DNA from: a virus
Reading direction: 5' to 3' (one strand)
DNA length: 26,830 nt
IMG/VR virus record: IMGVR_UViG_3300030328_002852
Span: 1 to 26,830 of that record
Shown here in pieces: positions 13,012 to 21,647 of this stretch. Every line of letters begins with the position of its first letter. The first letter of the stretch is position 1. Under the pieces are notes generated by a model. The model made no database searches. It was not told the DNA's origin and was given only the letters and a program-made list of their open reading frames with translations. The position numbers and the translations under genes are program-made.

Positions 13012-13508
13012 GTATTACTTATTTAACTGGATTTATCTATTTCACGGATGGAAATAATAATCCAAGAGGTGCTTATCAAAACAGTAGAAGAGATAATATT
13101 GAAAGTACAACAGGATCAGATAATGAAATTATTTTAAATGGCAATACTTACTCCTACTTACCCTTTATTTATCAAGGTGCAGCTAAAACAAAATCTGGAG
13201 ATAATTTAGAAGCGCAAATAATTTTTGCTAATAATTCTGTGGCAATGAATCACGCAAATCAAGCAGTAGTTGAAAAGTGGAATGTGCAAGTTGATATATG
13301 TAAAATGAACTCTTCTTTTACGAGTGTGCAGGGGAATCCTCTAACTACAGATAATTGGTTAGTTGCTTCTATGTCTTATGACCCAAGCACAATTGAACTT
13401 CTAGTCTCAAGTGCTATTGATGCAGTTGGAACCAATTGCCCGAATCGAGTTTTAACTAATAATCTTGTTGGTTATTTACCAACTACAGCAAACATAAGAA
13501 ACTTTTGA
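13008..13508 (+). CDS. Tail tip protein (lambda gpL-like position)
   Basis: The 166-residue product begins SITYLTGFIYFTDG and ends in GYLPTTANIRNF. It is beta-rich with no membrane segment. By position (directly after the tape measure, before an NlpC/P60-like protein) it fills the lambda M/L slot in the tail-tip operon. The C-terminal 'NRVLTNNLVGYLPTTANIR' pattern is reminiscent of gpL-type proteins. Two cysteines (in VDICK and TNCPN) are present but do not make the known gpL iron-sulphur pattern obvious. Overlaps both neighbours by a few bases. Confidence 0.6.
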   Translation: MSITYLTGFIYFTDGNNNPRGAYQNSRRDNIESTTGSDNEIILNGNTYSYLPFIYQGAAKTKSGDNLEAQIIFANNSVAMNHANQAVVEKWNVQVDICKMNSSFTSVQGNPLTTDNWLVASMSYDPSTIELLVSSAIDAVGTNCPNRVLTNNLVGYLPTTANIRNF

Positions 13509-13894
13509 AACCACATCAATTAATTGGATTGCCGTATCGTTTAGGCGCTGATCCTATTAAGCACCATGCCGCTGATTGTTTAACTCTTGCTTTGAGGTTT
13601 TTAGAAAATTACGACATTAAAACTCCGATACCTAAAAGAGAATGGTATAGACGTTTGAGAAGAAAAGATTATTCAGTTTTTGAAGAGCAACTTAAATTAT
13701 GGGGCGTGAGAACAAACAGACTAGAATTGGGTACAGTGGCTCTATGCCCAATTGAAGAACGTTTTGGTCTTGCTGTTTACTATGAAAAAGGATGGATAAA
13801 CTGCAAAGAGTCGGGGGTTTGCTGGAGTCCCATAGACGGCCTTCAGGTCCACGCCTGCTATTACCCTTTGAACAGCAACTCTGCGAAGTCGTAG
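13505..13894 (+). CDS. NlpC/P60-like tail assembly protein (lambda gpK-like)
   Basis: The 129-residue product starts at TTG 13505, overlapping the previous stop (TTGA). The motif HHAADCLTLAL at residues 20-30 matches the cysteine-containing helix of NlpC/P60 peptidases (C25). Where the catalytic histidine strand is expected the sequence reads RFGLAVYY, lacking the usual H-x-G-I, and the only later histidine is in LQVHACYY (H116). The enzyme may therefore be catalytically degenerate. In lambda, gpK acts during tail-tip maturation. The 3' end overlaps the next gene by 103 bases. Confidence 0.65.
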   Translation: MKPHQLIGLPYRLGADPIKHHAADCLTLALRFLENYDIKTPIPKREWYRRLRRKDYSVFEEQLKLWGVRTNRLELGTVALCPIEERFGLAVYYEKGWINCKESGVCWSPIDGLQVHACYYPLNSNSAKS

Positions 13895-16800
13895 GGCTTA
13901 CAGAGCAGGAGTATTGGTATTTTGTAGACAAGACGGCAAGTTATAACGGTAAAAGACCCAAGGCTTATGACTTAATCCCAGATGTAAGAAATGATCCCGT
14001 TACTATCATCACCAATATTGTTATTGGGGTAGTTTTATCGTATGTTTCAAATCTTTTAACCCCTAAGCCTAAGGAGCAAGAATATAAAGCTCCTCCATCA
14101 TTACAAACAGCAGCGCAGGCAGGTTTAAGAAGATATTCACCTCAGTCAGGTTTTGATTCTGTTCAACTTCTATCCGAATTGGGAGAAACAATTCCACTTG
14201 TATTTGCTTTTCAAAGAGAAATTGAAGGAGTCATTTATGGAGGTATAAGGGCAAATACTAAACTCGTATGGTCACAAATGCGAAGTTTAGGAAAGGGCCA
14301 ACAATTTAAAGCGGTGTTTATACTTTCGTCTGGGACATTAGGAGCAAGACCTGAGTTTGCAGGCTATGCAATAGGAGATACTTTATTAGAGAATTATTCA
14401 AATGGAAAACTTGCTTTATATCATAGGGATGGTTCAAGTATTAGCGGACGATTAAGAGAGACTGATAGATACCCAGAAGGAATATTAGATAAAGAAACTT
14501 TTATAAATACTAATGGAAATACTGTTATAAATGATGGAACCGCTGTACCTTCTGTATATTTAGGTGATTTTAGAGATAATGTTTTTAGTGGAACAAGAAA
14601 TCCTACAACTCAATCTATATTTGGTAATTACAGCCCTTTGCCTAATTCAATGCAATTCAAATTGCCCTATGAATTGGTACTAAATAATCACAAGGCTAAT
14701 CATAATGATACTGTAAACGTAAACGCTAGGGCTAAGAACAAAAAATTAGAAACTAATTTTCCAAGATATGCAGCAGTAGTTGCAAAGAACGGAAATACTA
14801 ATCATGGTAATTTTGATGTTGCAAAAGATGATTTAGTTACTTATCAAATTAGCGGCCATGATCCAAAAACAATTTATAAAGATAATTTTGAGGATTGGGG
14901 AGCTGAAGACGTTTCTTCTAGTGTTGATGCTGACCGAGAAACATCAGATGATTCAATTTCTATTGGTGAGCAATATTTAATCGGTACAGCAAAAGGAGTT
15001 TGTACTGAAATAGATAAACCAGGGGAACTATGGCAAGTTGGACTTGTTAAGCAATTTACTTTTAAAGTTACCGAGCCAGGAAAAATACAAGTTAGAGGAG
15101 TAACTAATACACACAATCCAGACGAGTTATTACTTATTCAGAAATGTGCAATTGCTACGGTAACAAATAATATAAAATGCAATTCATCTGAAATTGGTAT
15201 TAAATCAACAGTATGGAAACAGATTTCAGGTTTTGCTAATGTAAATAGTCATCCTGGACATTGGAATATGCCCAAAGGTGTTGTCTATGACTATGAAAAA
15301 GAAGGGGGAAATATTACTTTAGGGCAATTGTCTAAGTATATAAAGAGATATAGTTTCTTTCGTTTATATGCAAGAGAAGCAGGAAAATCAAATGAGTGGA
15401 AATTAATTGATGGTGGTAAACCTTTTGCTGTTTTAGGTCGTTCACCTCAACCTCAATATAATTTTATAAGGGTTAATCATACAGATGCTTATTTACATGA
15501 GTTTAGAATGGAACCCTTCCCAGGGAATAAGGTTAGAGAGGAATTTATAGGTAAAAATGTTAATTACTTAGGCACAGGACCATTACAAGTTTTAAATACT
15601 ATGAATGGCTATACTGTTAGTTTTTCTGGAGATAAGAATCATTTATTAGACGCTACTAGAGCATCTAATCCAGAATGGTTTTTAGGTACTACGGTATCAA
15701 GTGAGGCTGACAATTCAGGGAAAGTTATAAGTATTTATCCATCAAGCCAAGGTTCTCCCCCAACTGCTGAACCGTCTTTTGATTTGATTGAAAGTGATGT
15801 TTATATTGGTGGACATCATGGGGAGGCAGGCGGCACTTTTTGCAAAGTGCAAATATCTAATAATATGAATCAAGATACAGATGGGATTTATTTTTATGTT
15901 GATGGCCATGTAATTGGTTTTGTTTCACAAGATGATCGGGTTTCGAAAGTTTTATCAAGCGTTTTATATAACGGTAAAAAGTATGAGCAAGAAAGTTTTA
16001 ACTTTAAAATGCACCCTTGGGATCCAAATAATTATGTAGCTTATTACGGTGTAAATATTTATGAGTATTCAGGAGGAGGTCTAATACCTAGTACGCAGGT
16101 GGTAGGAGTAACAGGTGGCTCTGGCTCAGGTTTGCAGGTACTTGTTTCTACATACGATAATGGAGCAAAAAGCTGGGAAATCTGGAGTGGTCAAAATGGT
16201 TCAGGTTATGTTTCTGGAGAAACTGTGACTATCCCAGGAGTTATGAACGTACAAGTTAGCACTAGCAAGATTGATTTTGTTACACCTGCCTGGCCTTATG
16301 GTCAAAATTTAAACCCTTATGATGCGATTAGTGATTATGTAAGATTTGACGCTGAAAGAGCCAGCCATTTGGATGGACCTGAGCATGAAATCACATATAT
16401 AAATGAATTAAAAAGCAGCGTCAGTTTGCCTTATACACGTCTTTCGACAGTTGGAGTAAGAATTAATAGTTCCAAAGAATTTAGCAGTTTTTCACAAATA
16501 TCTGCTTACTTAAAGCGTGGTCTAAAAATTAAACGTTTAATTAGTGATACAGGAGGAGATGTTGTACTTGATAGAGGTGAAATTAATGCAGCAGGTCAAG
16601 GCCCATCTAATATTTTCCCTGAGATTGCTTATGCATTATTAACAGATGATTTAATTGGTGCAGGCAACTTGGTTGGTGCTAATGCTGTTGATGATGAAGA
16701 TATGAAAATTGCAGCTAAATTTTGTTATGCAAATAAATTCTTCTGGGATGGTGCAATCGTTGATTCACAAAATTTAAGGAATTTTATTTTTGAAAATGGT

Positions 16801-17613
16801 AGTTATTGTTTCTTAGATTTTTCTATTAAGGGAGGACGTTTTTCTTTAATACCTTCTGTTCCTTATAACAGTAACTATGAAATAGATTTTAATGCTGAAC
16901 CACCTATTAAAGCTTTATTTACTGATGGAAATATAAAAGATTTAAAAGTTACATTTTTATCTCCTGAGGAAAGACAACTGTTTCAGGCCAGGGTTATTTA
17001 TAGACATGAGGTTGTGAACGGTTTTTCAGAAAGAAGGGTTTTGTCTTGTAAGTTTACAGATGGGGATTCAAAAGATGGACGAGAGAGCTTTGATTTGTCT
17101 AATTTTTGCAGCAGTCGAAGACATGCCGAATTTTTTGCCAAATACATCTTGAAATTGAGGAAAGATGTAGATCATGGATTATCTTTTCAAACAACTCCAC
17201 AGGCTGCGATGTATTTAAAACCAGGAGATTATTTTAGGTTGGTTTCTGAGTCTACTCATACTGATAGGTTTGAAAATGGTTTAGTTAGTGAGTCTGGAGC
17301 AGTACAAACCCAAGGAAATTCAGTATTAAATAATCAATCTATTTTCTATTGGAAACCAGGAATGGATGCTCCTGCTACTGCAAATTTGACAGTTACAGAT
17401 GGTCAAGCGAATAATGCAACTTTAAACGGTTGTGTCTTTACGACAAATAACACAACCACAACTAACAGAGTTTATAAGGTGGAAAGTTTGACATATGCAG
17501 AAGATGGTTTGGTTGAATTAGCAGGTAGTCATGTACCTCTTACCAGTGAAGGAAAAATGAAAACTTTACAGTGGTACAACAGTGACGGTACATCAATGTT
17601 TTTAACGTCTTAA
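13792..17613 (+). CDS. Central tail hub / tip attachment protein (lambda I-J-like fusion)
   Basis: A 1,273-residue product, the largest in the window. Residues about 30-68 (GLTEQEYWYFVDKTASYNG) and the hydrophobic stretch at 70-90 (TIITNIVIGVVLSYVSNLL followed by TPKPK) look like a lambda gpI-type segment. The remainder is long and beta-rich like gpJ, which forms the hub closing the tube and carries host contacts. A glycine-rich insertion lies near residues 760-830. ATG 13792 is the only ATG near the start and overlaps the NlpC-like gene by 103 bases; residues 1-30 may not be conserved. The I-J fusion is inferred from the single frame. Confidence 0.75.
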   Translation: MDKLQRVGGLLESHRRPSGPRLLLPFEQQLCEVVGLTEQEYWYFVDKTASYNGKRPKAYDLIPDVRNDPVTIITNIVIGVVLSYVSNLLTPKPKEQEYKAPPSLQTAAQAGLRRYSPQSGFDSVQLLSELGETIPLVFAFQREIEGVIYGGIRANTKLVWSQMRSLGKGQQFKAVFILSSGTLGARPEFAGYAIGDTLLENYSNGKLALYHRDGSSISGRLRETDRYPEGILDKETFINTNGNTVINDGTAVPSVYLGDFRDNVFSGTRNPTTQSIFGNYSPLPNSMQFKLPYELVLNNHKANHNDTVNVNARAKNKKLETNFPRYAAVVAKNGNTNHGNFDVAKDDLVTYQISGHDPKTIYKDNFEDWGAEDVSSSVDADRETSDDSISIGEQYLIGTAKGVCTEIDKPGELWQVGLVKQFTFKVTEPGKIQVRGVTNTHNPDELLLIQKCAIATVTNNIKCNSSEIGIKSTVWKQISGFANVNSHPGHWNMPKGVVYDYEKEGGNITLGQLSKYIKRYSFFRLYAREAGKSNEWKLIDGGKPFAVLGRSPQPQYNFIRVNHTDAYLHEFRMEPFPGNKVREEFIGKNVNYLGTGPLQVLNTMNGYTVSFSGDKNHLLDATRASNPEWFLGTTVSSEADNSGKVISIYPSSQGSPPTAEPSFDLIESDVYIGGHHGEAGGTFCKVQISNNMNQDTDGIYFYVDGHVIGFVSQDDRVSKVLSSVLYNGKKYEQESFNFKMHPWDPNNYVAYYGVNIYEYSGGGLIPSTQVVGVTGGSGSGLQVLVSTYDNGAKSWEIWSGQNGSGYVSGETVTIPGVMNVQVSTSKIDFVTPAWPYGQNLNPYDAISDYVRFDAERASHLDGPEHEITYINELKSSVSLPYTRLSTVGVRINSSKEFSSFSQISAYLKRGLKIKRLISDTGGDVVLDRGEINAAGQGPSNIFPEIAYALLTDDLIGAGNLVGANAVDDEDMKIAAKFCYANKFFWDGAIVDSQNLRNFIFENGSYCFLDFSIKGGRFSLIPSVPYNSNYEIDFNAEPPIKALFTDGNIKDLKVTFLSPEERQLFQARVIYRHEVVNGFSERRVLSCKFTDGDSKDGRESFDLSNFCSSRRHAEFFAKYILKLRKDVDHGLSFQTTPQAAMYLKPGDYFRLVSESTHTDRFENGLVSESGAVQTQGNSVLNNQSIFYWKPGMDAPATANLTVTDGQANNATLNGCVFTTNNTTTTNRVYKVESLTYAEDGLVELAGSHVPLTSEGKMKTLQWYNSDGTSMFLTS

Positions 17614-17616
17614 AGA

Positions 17617-17670
17617 ATGAAATACTTTAGACTGGTCATAGAAAAAGATTTTGTACTACAAGGTAATTAA
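17617..17670 (+). CDS. Possible 17-codon leader peptide
   Basis: ATG 17617 begins MKYFRLVIEKDFVLQGN, with a stop at 17668-17670 directly abutting the ATG of the next gene. It fills the whole gap between the hub gene and 17671. It may be a real micro-gene or a device for ribosome delivery to the next start. Too short to judge from composition. Confidence 0.3.
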   Translation: MKYFRLVIEKDFVLQGN

Positions 17671-18096
17671 ATGGCTCAAATACAATTCCCTGCTTTAGTA
17701 CCAAGTGGTAGAAGTTTCAGCCCTGGCTCATACCCAGAAAGAGTTTTTGAATCTCAAAACGGTTCTAAAAGTTTTATAAGATATGGTAATAAACCAGTAA
17801 ATGCCTCACTTAGTTTATCCTTTTCAAATATTAGTGATGATGATGCAAACTCAATATTGACTGCTTATTTTGATAGTGAATCAGTTGGAGATAATTACAT
17901 AAATTTCGGCTCATCAAGTGGTGAAACTTTGTCTGGCATAACTTACAGCTCTATCTCTGGTTCTTTGTCTAACAGGATTGGTCAGTATTCCTCTGGCTTG
18001 AGATGGAGGTTTAGCGGCCCTCCTGAATATTCAAGTGTGTTTCCAGGTGTGGCAAATGTGAGCTGTTCTTTTGTGGCTTGCCTCGATGGTGACTAG
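17671..18096 (+). CDS. Probable minor tail protein (141 aa)
   Basis: The product is serine/glycine-rich and apparently all-beta (AQIQFPALVPSGRSFSPGSYP..., ending VSCSFVACLDGD). It resembles the small beta-rich proteins that decorate or complete tail tips. No family firmly recognised. It lies between the hub and the second tail-tube-like gene, in the same direction, so a virion role is likely. Confidence 0.55.
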   Translation: MAQIQFPALVPSGRSFSPGSYPERVFESQNGSKSFIRYGNKPVNASLSLSFSNISDDDANSILTAYFDSESVGDNYINFGSSSGETLSGITYSSISGSLSNRIGQYSSGLRWRFSGPPEYSSVFPGVANVSCSFVACLDGD

Positions 18097-18131
18097 AATG
18101 CTTTTATTAGTGTTCTGCCTCCTTAGCCGCA

Positions 18132-18593
18132 ATGTCTGGTTTTTATTCAGGTCAAGATGGCCAGCTTTATGTAAATGACAATAAAGTGGCAAAAGTTCGG
18201 TCTTGGTCTTTAACCGTTAATCAAGCAATTCTAGAAACTGTTTCTCTAGAAGATACTGATAGAACGCTGTTGCCTGGCCTAAGGAGTGTTAGCGGTGGCT
18301 GTAGTCTTTATTACTATCAAGAAACTGCTGGCAATGGAACAGCAGCGGGGGGCATCACAACATTATTAACCAATATGATTACATCTAATACTAATGGTGC
18401 AGGTTTGCAAGGAGGGGGAACAAAATCAACAGTGAAGTTTAAATTAAAAGTTGATGATGGCACAGCAAATGGAAGATATACAGAATTTTATGCTTATTTG
18501 ACAAGTCTTTCGATGACAAGTGCAACAGGTGAAGTACTAGCTGCTGATGTAAGTTTTGAAGTTCATGGAGCTGTTACAGGTATTGCTCTGTAG
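18132..18593 (+). CDS. Tail-tube-like protein, second paralogue (153 aa)
   Basis: The product lacks the inserted N-terminal domain but carries the same signature as the main tube protein: VRSWSLTVNQAILETVSLED at residues 22-41, then VSGGCSLYYY at 53-62. The C-terminal strand pattern (ADVSFEVHGAV) is also tube-like. It lies downstream of the hub, where lambda-type phages do not normally encode a tube. It may form a tip ring, a minor tube segment or a decoration protein. Its stop is immediately followed by the third paralogue (TAG ATG). Paralogy is by eye. Confidence 0.6.
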   Translation: MSGFYSGQDGQLYVNDNKVAKVRSWSLTVNQAILETVSLEDTDRTLLPGLRSVSGGCSLYYYQETAGNGTAAGGITTLLTNMITSNTNGAGLQGGGTKSTVKFKLKVDDGTANGRYTEFYAYLTSLSMTSATGEVLAADVSFEVHGAVTGIAL

Positions 18594-19454
18594 ATGACTA
18601 TTTATTTTGGGACTACTGGAATAGTCGAATTAAAAAGAAATTCAGGCAGGGCTTTTAGAACAAGTCTGGACCCTGCTGATGTTAATACGACTAAAAAACG
18701 ATTTAGTGTTGATTTTGTTGATGGAGCAATTCTTACAGGCGATCAGATAAAAATTGAAACATTAGATGGTTCAACTCTAGAACTTGTATCAGGTCATAGC
18801 CATCCTGATGGGCGTTGGTATGTGTATGTTGATGATGCTGGAGGAATGCGTTTATATAGCACTTTTTCGGCTTCCCTTGCTGGTACAACTGGGGAGGCTT
18901 TGACATTAGTTACTCCTTCGTCTGCAAAAGATATAAATATTTCTACATCTAATTCTAGATATAGGAATCTTGCAAAAATCAAGGAATTTGAGATTCAAAC
19001 AGAAAGAGAAAATATTGATATCACACTTTTAGGAGATGAGTTTAGGAAACGATATGACAGGGGTATGATTTCAGGTCAGGGAAGTCTTGATTGTATTTGG
19101 GAGCATAAAACTGATCCGTGTAGTAGTGGGGATACAATGCCAGAATTTCCAGTATACCTAGCTCAATTAGCCGTAAGAATACAACAAGGCTCAGACTTTG
19201 ATGCACGATTCTATATTTACCATGAACCTAATGCATCACAAAATAGTGTCTGGTATGAATCAACTTGTTTAATTAATAATGTTGCTGTTAATGTTCCAGC
19301 CGCTGGAGTCATAGAAGCAAAGGTTGATTTTATAACTTCTGGGTCAATAGTTTTAAAAACTGGATTGCCTGATGCTTATCTGCTTCAGGAGAATACAGAT
19401 AGGATTCTTCAAGAAGATGGAACACCAATTCTATTGGAAGACCCTACCTCTTAA
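18594..19454 (+). CDS. Tail-tube-like protein, third paralogue (286 aa)
   Basis: The product keeps the tube signature (IKEFEIQTERENIDITLLGD at 129-148, then ISGQGSLDCIW at 159-169). Like the main tube protein it has an extra N-terminal beta domain (about residues 35-115, RFSVDFVDGAILTGDQIKIETL...). The C-terminus ends in a short repeat-like tail, QENTDRILQEDGTPILLEDPTS. The start abuts the previous stop. The shared insert suggests it arose from the main tube gene, or that both acquired the same domain. The virion position is unknown. Confidence 0.6.
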   Translation: MTIYFGTTGIVELKRNSGRAFRTSLDPADVNTTKKRFSVDFVDGAILTGDQIKIETLDGSTLELVSGHSHPDGRWYVYVDDAGGMRLYSTFSASLAGTTGEALTLVTPSSAKDINISTSNSRYRNLAKIKEFEIQTERENIDITLLGDEFRKRYDRGMISGQGSLDCIWEHKTDPCSSGDTMPEFPVYLAQLAVRIQQGSDFDARFYIYHEPNASQNSVWYESTCLINNVAVNVPAAGVIEAKVDFITSGSIVLKTGLPDAYLLQENTDRILQEDGTPILLEDPTS

Positions 19455-19523
19455 TATGTATATAGTTACGATTCCTTAGGGATACTGTCAGAATGGTCTT
19501 ATCAAATGGAGTAATTAAAAACC

Positions 19524-21572
19524 GTGGCTGATCTCCAAATTACGCAGCTTCCAAGCATTGCTTCAGGATCTGTTGCAGCGACTGACCCCCTGGCCCTGGC
19601 TGATGTCTCAGGAAGCCAAACTGTAAAAGTAACTGTTAAAGATTTAGTTGCAAGAGGAGTTGCTGTTATTGATGCTGGGACGATTCCAGCGACTTCTTTA
19701 AGTTACCCATTAACGGCAAACTCGATTGTTACCGCCTCGATTCTGGATGCAAATGTAACCAATGCGAAGCTGGAACATTCAAGTTTAAGCCTGGGCGGAT
19801 TGAATCTGGTTTTAGGGTCAACAGATGCGACTCCAGCTCTGGATCTGACAGATGCAACTAATTATCCTACTAGTTCTTTATCTGGCACCATATCAAATGC
19901 TCAATTAGGAGGATCAATTGAAAATGCAAAACTATCAAATAGTTCTATAAGTTTAGCGGGAGTCAGTATTAGTTTAGGCGGGACTTATGCCACTCCAGCC
20001 TTAAATTTAACCTCAGCAACAAATTATCCAACTAGTTCTTTAACTGGAACAATTACGAATGCACAGTTAGCAGGTTCAATTGCAACTTCTAAACTAGCAA
20101 CTCCTGCTATTTCTTTGGGAACAGTCTCAATAAGCCCTGGTGGAACTGACGCTACTCCTGCATTTGATTTAACTGATGCGACGAATTATCCTACAAGTTC
20201 GTTGACTGGGACCATTACAAATGCACAATTAGCGGGAAGTATTACGGGATCTAAGTTAACAAGTGGAACAATAACTTCAACTCAATTAGGTACAAATAGC
20301 GTAACAAGTGTAGAGCTGGCTGATAATTCGGTTGATTCAGCGGCTATAGCTGCTTTGGCGGTCATTGATGCAAAAATCAATGATGTATCAGGAACAAAAG
20401 TTGCTGCTGGGACATTGCCAGCAACGGCTTTAAATACTTCCAATATTGATAGAGGATTAAACGTTAGTTCAAATAATATTGGAATTTCTAATGCTGTTAG
20501 TGGCGGGGCATCAAGTCGGAATGGAATTACCTATACATTGCAGGGACTCATTAGTTCCACTTCTGCCCTAGTACCAAGCGATTTACCAGAAGCCGAGGTT
20601 GCTGCAATTGGTGCTGTTTCTGTCCCAGCGGCAGGCGGTCTATCTGTTACCAATTTAGGGGCATTATCCATAAATAATAATATTACTGCTGCGACTAGAA
20701 ATGGGATCACATTTAATAATTTAGGCTTGATTACTTCTACTTCAGTATTGCTTGCTTCCGATTTACCAGAAGCAACAACAACAGCAATTGGAGGAATCAA
20801 AGTTCCAACAGCATCTGCACCTTTAGCAGTGGATGGAAATGGTGTTCTTTCCCTGGCCGATTCAGGGGTAACTGCTGGGACTTATGAAAAAGTAGTTGTT
20901 AATGCAAGTGGAATTGTTACTTCTGGAGCTGATTTGGCAGCGGTTGATATTCCTGTTTTAGATGCAAGTAAAATAACCACTGGACAACTTGGCACAGCTA
21001 GGATTTCAGATGATGCTATTACGATGGATAAGCTTGGCAGTAATGCCATTTCGTTTATTCAAGAGGCTCAACCTGATATTAGTAATTTGCCCACAGGTGT
21101 CTATTGGCTTCAGGAATCTACAGGGCAGTTAAGAATATTTAACGGAAACTCATGGTTTTCAGTTGGATTTGGACGATTAGCAGAAGAGAACCTCAGATTC
21201 TGCGGAACTTTTAATGCAACTAATGGGCTTATTGTTAACTTAACCACCTTCGGAACAAGCGCAGGATTTACAGCAGGAAATGCCATTCCAGCAGGTACTG
21301 CAAGCCTTACTGGAACCTATTTTGTATGTACTACCCCAGGAAATGGAACTTCAGTTGTTAGTGGAACATCATTTGATGTTGGTGATTGGGCAATGTGTAT
21401 TGGTGCCACAGGTTGGCAAAGAGTAGATACATTATCTGGCCCTGGAAGTGTTTCAGCTTTGGATGATTTGTCTGATGTCACTATTGCTTCTCCTACTGCT
21501 GGCCAGTTCTTTGAATATGCTTCTGATGGTCAATGGAAAAACGTTTCTGTAATTAGTGGCGGTACTTATTAG
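19524..21572 (+). CDS. Repeat-containing tail fibre protein (682 aa)
   Basis: GTG start at 19524. The N-terminus (ADLQITQLPSIASGSVAATDPLALADVSG) is a fibre attachment segment seen in cyanophages. Residues about 60-240 hold repeats of 54 residues, each with 'ATNYPTSSL.GTI.NAQL.GSI', with exact 162-bp spacing at 19860, 20022 and 20184. A second pair of 60-residue repeats (RNGITYTLQGL and RNGITFNNLGL) starts at 20518 and 20698. The C-terminal region (about 520-682) is more varied and probably forms the tip or joins the next fibre protein. Repeats imply a trimeric beta-rich shaft. Confidence 0.75.
   Translation: MADLQITQLPSIASGSVAATDPLALADVSGSQTVKVTVKDLVARGVAVIDAGTIPATSLSYPLTANSIVTASILDANVTNAKLEHSSLSLGGLNLVLGSTDATPALDLTDATNYPTSSLSGTISNAQLGGSIENAKLSNSSISLAGVSISLGGTYATPALNLTSATNYPTSSLTGTITNAQLAGSIATSKLATPAISLGTVSISPGGTDATPAFDLTDATNYPTSSLTGTITNAQLAGSITGSKLTSGTITSTQLGTNSVTSVELADNSVDSAAIAALAVIDAKINDVSGTKVAAGTLPATALNTSNIDRGLNVSSNNIGISNAVSGGASSRNGITYTLQGLISSTSALVPSDLPEAEVAAIGAVSVPAAGGLSVTNLGALSINNNITAATRNGITFNNLGLITSTSVLLASDLPEATTTAIGGIKVPTASAPLAVDGNGVLSLADSGVTAGTYEKVVVNASGIVTSGADLAAVDIPVLDASKITTGQLGTARISDDAITMDKLGSNAISFIQEAQPDISNLPTGVYWLQESTGQLRIFNGNSWFSVGFGRLAEENLRFCGTFNATNGLIVNLTTFGTSAGFTAGNAIPAGTASLTGTYFVCTTPGNGTSVVSGTSFDVGDWAMCIGATGWQRVDTLSGPGSVSALDDLSDVTIASPTAGQFFEYASDGQWKNVSVISGGTY
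19860..20346 (+). repeat. 162-bp (54-residue) tandem repeats in fibre gene
   Basis: The codons for ATNYPTSSL recur at about 19857, 20019 and 20181, always 162 bp apart, with diverged bases between copies. Silent differences show the repeat is old and kept by selection on protein rather than recent duplication. Confidence 0.7.
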
Positions 21573-21647
21573 ATAAGAAGCTAAGATAAAACCATCCTGT
21601 ATAGGTTTACCCTCCTGAGGGGTATCGCTTGCATAAGCATTTGAACT

